Assembly (NCBI GenBank): GCA_947378965.1
Contig: CANCMG010000025.1
Coordinates: forward strand, 1 to 46,193
Length of the DNA: 46,193 nucleotides
DNA from: Alcaligenaceae bacterium
GTDB taxonomy: Bacteria; Pseudomonadota; Gammaproteobacteria; Burkholderiales; Burkholderiaceae_B
Reading direction: 5' to 3'
The notes under the pieces are model-generated. The model was given only the letters and a program-made list of their open reading frames with translations, was not told the origin of the DNA and made no database searches. The position numbers and the translations under genes were made by a program. Positions 44,315 to 46,193 of this stretch are shown here, piece after piece (position 1 is the stretch's first letter; each line of letters begins with the position of its first letter).

Positions 44315-45484
44315 ATGGCGACATTGAATGTGATTCAGCACCCACTCGACCGAAAGGCGGCTCACTTCGCACTATGGCGTCTGGCCTTTCGTCCCTTTTA
44401 CCTACTCGCCAGCGCATTTGCCGCCGTTTCGGTTTTGCTATGGGGCCTGCAGTTCAGTGGCTATCTGCCCTTTGCTTATTTGCAGGGGCCCTTGTGGCAT
44501 GCGCATGAGATGCTGTTCGGGTTTGTGCTGGCGGTGTTGGCAGGTTTTTTGCTCACGGCTGGCCAGAACTGGTCGGGGCAGCCCACGCCGAAAGGTGTAT
44601 ACCTCGCCGCGTTGGCGGGCTTGTGGGTAGCAGGCAGGGTATTGGTGCTGTTACCTTGGGGGTGGCTGGCCGCCGTTGTGAATGTAGCCTTTCCACTGGC
44701 CGTGGCAACTGCACTTGCCGTTCCGCTTTACCGAGCGCGTAATCAACGCAACTACTTCTTTGTCGGGTTACTGGTCTTGTTGGCGTGCGCTCAACTGGTG
44801 GTGCATCTAAACGCCCTTGGGACTCTGCGCATACCGAACTGGGCTGGGATTGCGCTAGGCTTGAATGTGATGCTGGTGGTACTCAGTGTGATGGCGGGAA
44901 GGGTGATACCGATGTTCACCAACAATGCCATTCCTAAGGCAAAGGCCGTACGTCACCCCTGGGTCGAAAAGCTAGCCTTGGCCCTGGTCTTGCTAATCAC
45001 CATTGCAGATGGGTTGCAAATCTCGGGAGCGTGGTTTGCGTTGATGGCCGTTCTGGCGATGCTGGCGCATCTTGCGCGCCTATGGCTGTGGCAGCCCTGG
45101 AAGACGCTGAAGACTCCGCTAGTTTGGGTGCTGCATCTTGCCTATGCTTGGGTACCTCTTTACTTGCTGTTTCGTGCCATGGCTGCGATGGACTGGGTTT
45201 CGGCCTCAGTCGCCTATCACGCGCTCACCACAGGAGCTATCGGTGGCATGATCATTGGCATGATGACGCGCACGGCCATGGGTCATACCGGAAGAAAACT
45301 CTTTGCAGGAAAGACAGAGGTAGCCTGTTATCTTTTGGTGGCGTTTGCCGCTGCGGTGCGGGTCTTCGTTCCGCTGTTCAACCCAGCGCTGGTGGGTGAT
45401 GCAGTTTTTGTCTCTGCGGTGCTGTGGTCGTCTGGGTTTGCCTTGTATGCCTTTCGGTATTGGCGCATTCTCAGCCGGCAATAA
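44315..45484 (+). CDS. nnrS: NnrS family membrane protein
   Basis: A 389-residue polytopic inner-membrane protein. PLWHAHEMLFGFVLAVLAGF, LTAGQNWSG and the late ITTGAIGGMIIGMMTRTAMG-like block (here ALTTGAIGGMIIGMMTR) are family hallmarks; about 12 hydrophobic segments are visible. NnrS is a heme- and copper-containing protein linked to resistance to nitric oxide and nitrosative stress, usually in NnrR/FNR-type regulons. No denitrification genes are next to it here. The ATG at 44315 follows AGGG. It may be cotranscribed with peptide gene 2. Confidence 0.95.
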   Translation: MATLNVIQHPLDRKAAHFALWRLAFRPFYLLASAFAAVSVLLWGLQFSGYLPFAYLQGPLWHAHEMLFGFVLAVLAGFLLTAGQNWSGQPTPKGVYLAALAGLWVAGRVLVLLPWGWLAAVVNVAFPLAVATALAVPLYRARNQRNYFFVGLLVLLACAQLVVHLNALGTLRIPNWAGIALGLNVMLVVLSVMAGRVIPMFTNNAIPKAKAVRHPWVEKLALALVLLITIADGLQISGAWFALMAVLAMLAHLARLWLWQPWKTLKTPLVWVLHLAYAWVPLYLLFRAMAAMDWVSASVAYHALTTGAIGGMIIGMMTRTAMGHTGRKLFAGKTEVACYLLVAFAAAVRVFVPLFNPALVGDAVFVSAVLWSSGFALYAFRYWRILSRQ

Positions 45485-45570
45485 AGCAACAACCGTAATA
45501 ATTAAAAAGACGCAAAAAACGCCACGAGGTGCGACTCAGACCGCAACCAACCGACTAGAGAGAATCAATA

Positions 45571-45720
45571 ATGAAAAGCCTTAAGGATGTTAAAGCGCAA
45601 CTACTGCAAGACCCAGAGGTCAGCGCTGAATATGAAAAGCAATAACCTGAATTTGCCATTGCGCGTTACGCACAGGCCACGAACAGCCATACCGTCGTGC
45701 GCCTAGTGGCAAACACTTGA
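45571..45720 (+). pseudogene. degraded XRE-type antitoxin (HigA-like) gene
   Basis: The ATG at 45571 opens MKSLKDVKAQLLQDPEVSAEYEKQ (in two parts: MKSLKDVKAQLLQDPEV, SAEYEKQ), the common N-terminus of small XRE antitoxins. It hits TAA at 45643. In the same frame it continues PEFAIAR, again antitoxin-like, and then jumps to YAQATNSHTVVRLVANT, which resembles the antitoxin C-terminus (usually RYAQATGTRLKIS), ending at TGA 45718. The helix-turn-helix that should lie between is missing. The gene therefore has a stop codon and an in-frame deletion. A further in-frame block (PYDLWQAGQQFKIKVMN onward) to 45810 is unexplained. No toxin gene is next to it. Confidence 0.6.
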
Positions 45721-45953
45721 CCCTACGACTTGTGGCAGGCCGGGCAGCAATTCAAGATTAAAGTCATGAACGTGACCCTAGGTAAGTCATGCAGCGTTTG
45801 GAATGATTGAGACTGCGATTAAGTCGATACAGTTGCAATCGCATTTATCAAAATGAGTACTAGGGTGGCACCATGAAAGTTGTGAGGAAAAAAACAAGAG
45901 GCGAAACAGGCCTGAGGGCCTCACGAATAAATGGTTATTTCACCAAGACCCAC

Positions 45954-45990
45954 AAAAACAAAAAGCCTCAGAGCATTTACGCTTTGAGGC
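45954..45990 (-). terminator. Rho-independent terminator, downstream of the tRNA-Thr remnant
   Basis: Read on the minus strand, GCCTCAAAGC and GCTCTGAGGC form a 10-bp stem (one G-T pair) with a GTAAAT loop, followed by TTTTTGTTTTTG. It lies 12 bases beyond the CCA end of the tRNA fragment, where a tRNA terminator belongs. The gap 45721-46193 otherwise holds the tRNA fragment and AT-rich DNA. Confidence 0.85.
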
Positions 45991-46002
45991 CTTTGTTGTA
46001 AC

Positions 46003-46048
46003 TGGTGCCGGAGAAAGGAATCGAACCCTCGACCTTCTCATTAAAAGT
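46003..46048 (-). other. 3' half of a tRNA-Thr gene (probable attachment-site remnant)
   Basis: On the minus strand: CTTTTAATGAGAAGGTCGAG, then GGTTCGATTCC (T arm), then TTTCTCCGGCACCA (acceptor 3' strand and encoded CCA). This matches the 3' end of a bacterial tRNA-Thr(UGU), which reads TTGTAATCAG before AAGGTCG. The match fades at the anticodon arm; the D arm and 5' acceptor strand are absent to the right, where the sequence becomes AT-rich. A tRNA 3' fragment with its terminator but without a 5' half is the usual attR left by a tyrosine-recombinase element. Confidence 0.7.
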
Positions 46049-46193
46049 TATGAAAAGAGTATGTTTATTGGTGTTGATTGATATTGCGTAGAAACCATAA
46101 AAATCAATAAAAACAATATCTTGTTAATAATTCTAAATAATTGGATGTTGAATAGTATTGCTCGATATTGTGTGAATTTGGTACCATAGCGGT

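Noticed and set aside
45873-46001. A 42-codon frame starting ATG with AGGG upstream.
   Set aside because: Its 3' half is the reverse of the tRNA terminator hairpin and its A-run; no recognisable protein features.
46003-46193. A complete tRNA-Thr gene at the right end.
   Set aside because: The D arm and 5' acceptor strand are not present; only the 3' half can be folded.
1-46193. CRISPR arrays, rRNA genes and insertion sequences.
   Set aside because: No regularly spaced repeats, no rRNA-like sequence and no transposase reading frame were seen.

Overview
The window looks like the chromosome of a betaproteobacterium of the order Burkholderiales, most likely Alcaligenaceae or a close relative. 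Three orphan Bug-type (tripartite tricarboxylate transporter) periplasmic binding proteins, a beta-proteobacterial-style 556-residue LeuA, the circularly permuted ATP-grasp / alpha-E / transglutaminase cluster and GC-rich coding DNA all point that way. This is inferred from gene content and protein style, not from a search. No rRNA, CRISPR array or complete tRNA was seen.

Layout. 1-3140: the 5' part of a peptide-type ABC transporter binding protein and leuA, both on the minus strand. Ahead of leuA is a leader with a run of CTA leucine codons and mutually exclusive hairpins, which looks like an attenuator. 3312-9333: a small membrane protein, rpoN (sigma-54), an exported acidic protein, prfC and a rhlE-type DEAD-box helicase. 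9614-19286: two divergent operons for an uncharacterised amide-bond or peptide-tag system. One has a stand-alone alpha-E protein and a circularly permuted ATP-grasp protein. The other has a transglutaminase-DUF2126 giant, an ATP-grasp/alpha-E fusion and a second transglutaminase.

19352-32715: a catabolic region. It holds a class II aldolase / Bug / hydroxyacid dehydrogenase operon, a lipoprotein, a PaiB-like flavin protein, an amidase, a Gfo/Idh / Bug / polysaccharide deacetylase / gamma-glutamyltransferase operon, another Bug gene and two alpha/beta hydrolases. 32913-40184: a MaoC-like hydratase with a small overlapping gene, an exported proline/alanine-rich protein, an iron-type alcohol dehydrogenase, soluble (ppa) and membrane (hppA) pyrophosphatases as a divergent pair, and an M81 (MlrC-like) protein.

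40383-44300: an AT-richer accessory block and the most interesting part of the window. It encodes a protein that resembles an ADP-ribosyltransferase, a membrane-anchored HIT protein, a HAD hydrolase overlapping it, and two short peptides. The peptides share a conserved leader (VVVLxVSDxALELAAG) but have unrelated C-terminal halves. A JmjC/cupin_8-type iron/2-oxoglutarate oxygenase gene sits between them. This is the layout of a ribosomally made, post-translationally modified peptide (RiPP) locus, and I cannot assign it to a class I know. 44315-46193: NnrS, a wrecked antitoxin gene, a terminator, and the 3' half of a tRNA-Thr gene. That tRNA fragment looks like the attachment-site scar of an AT-rich integrated element that starts at about 46049 and runs off the right edge.
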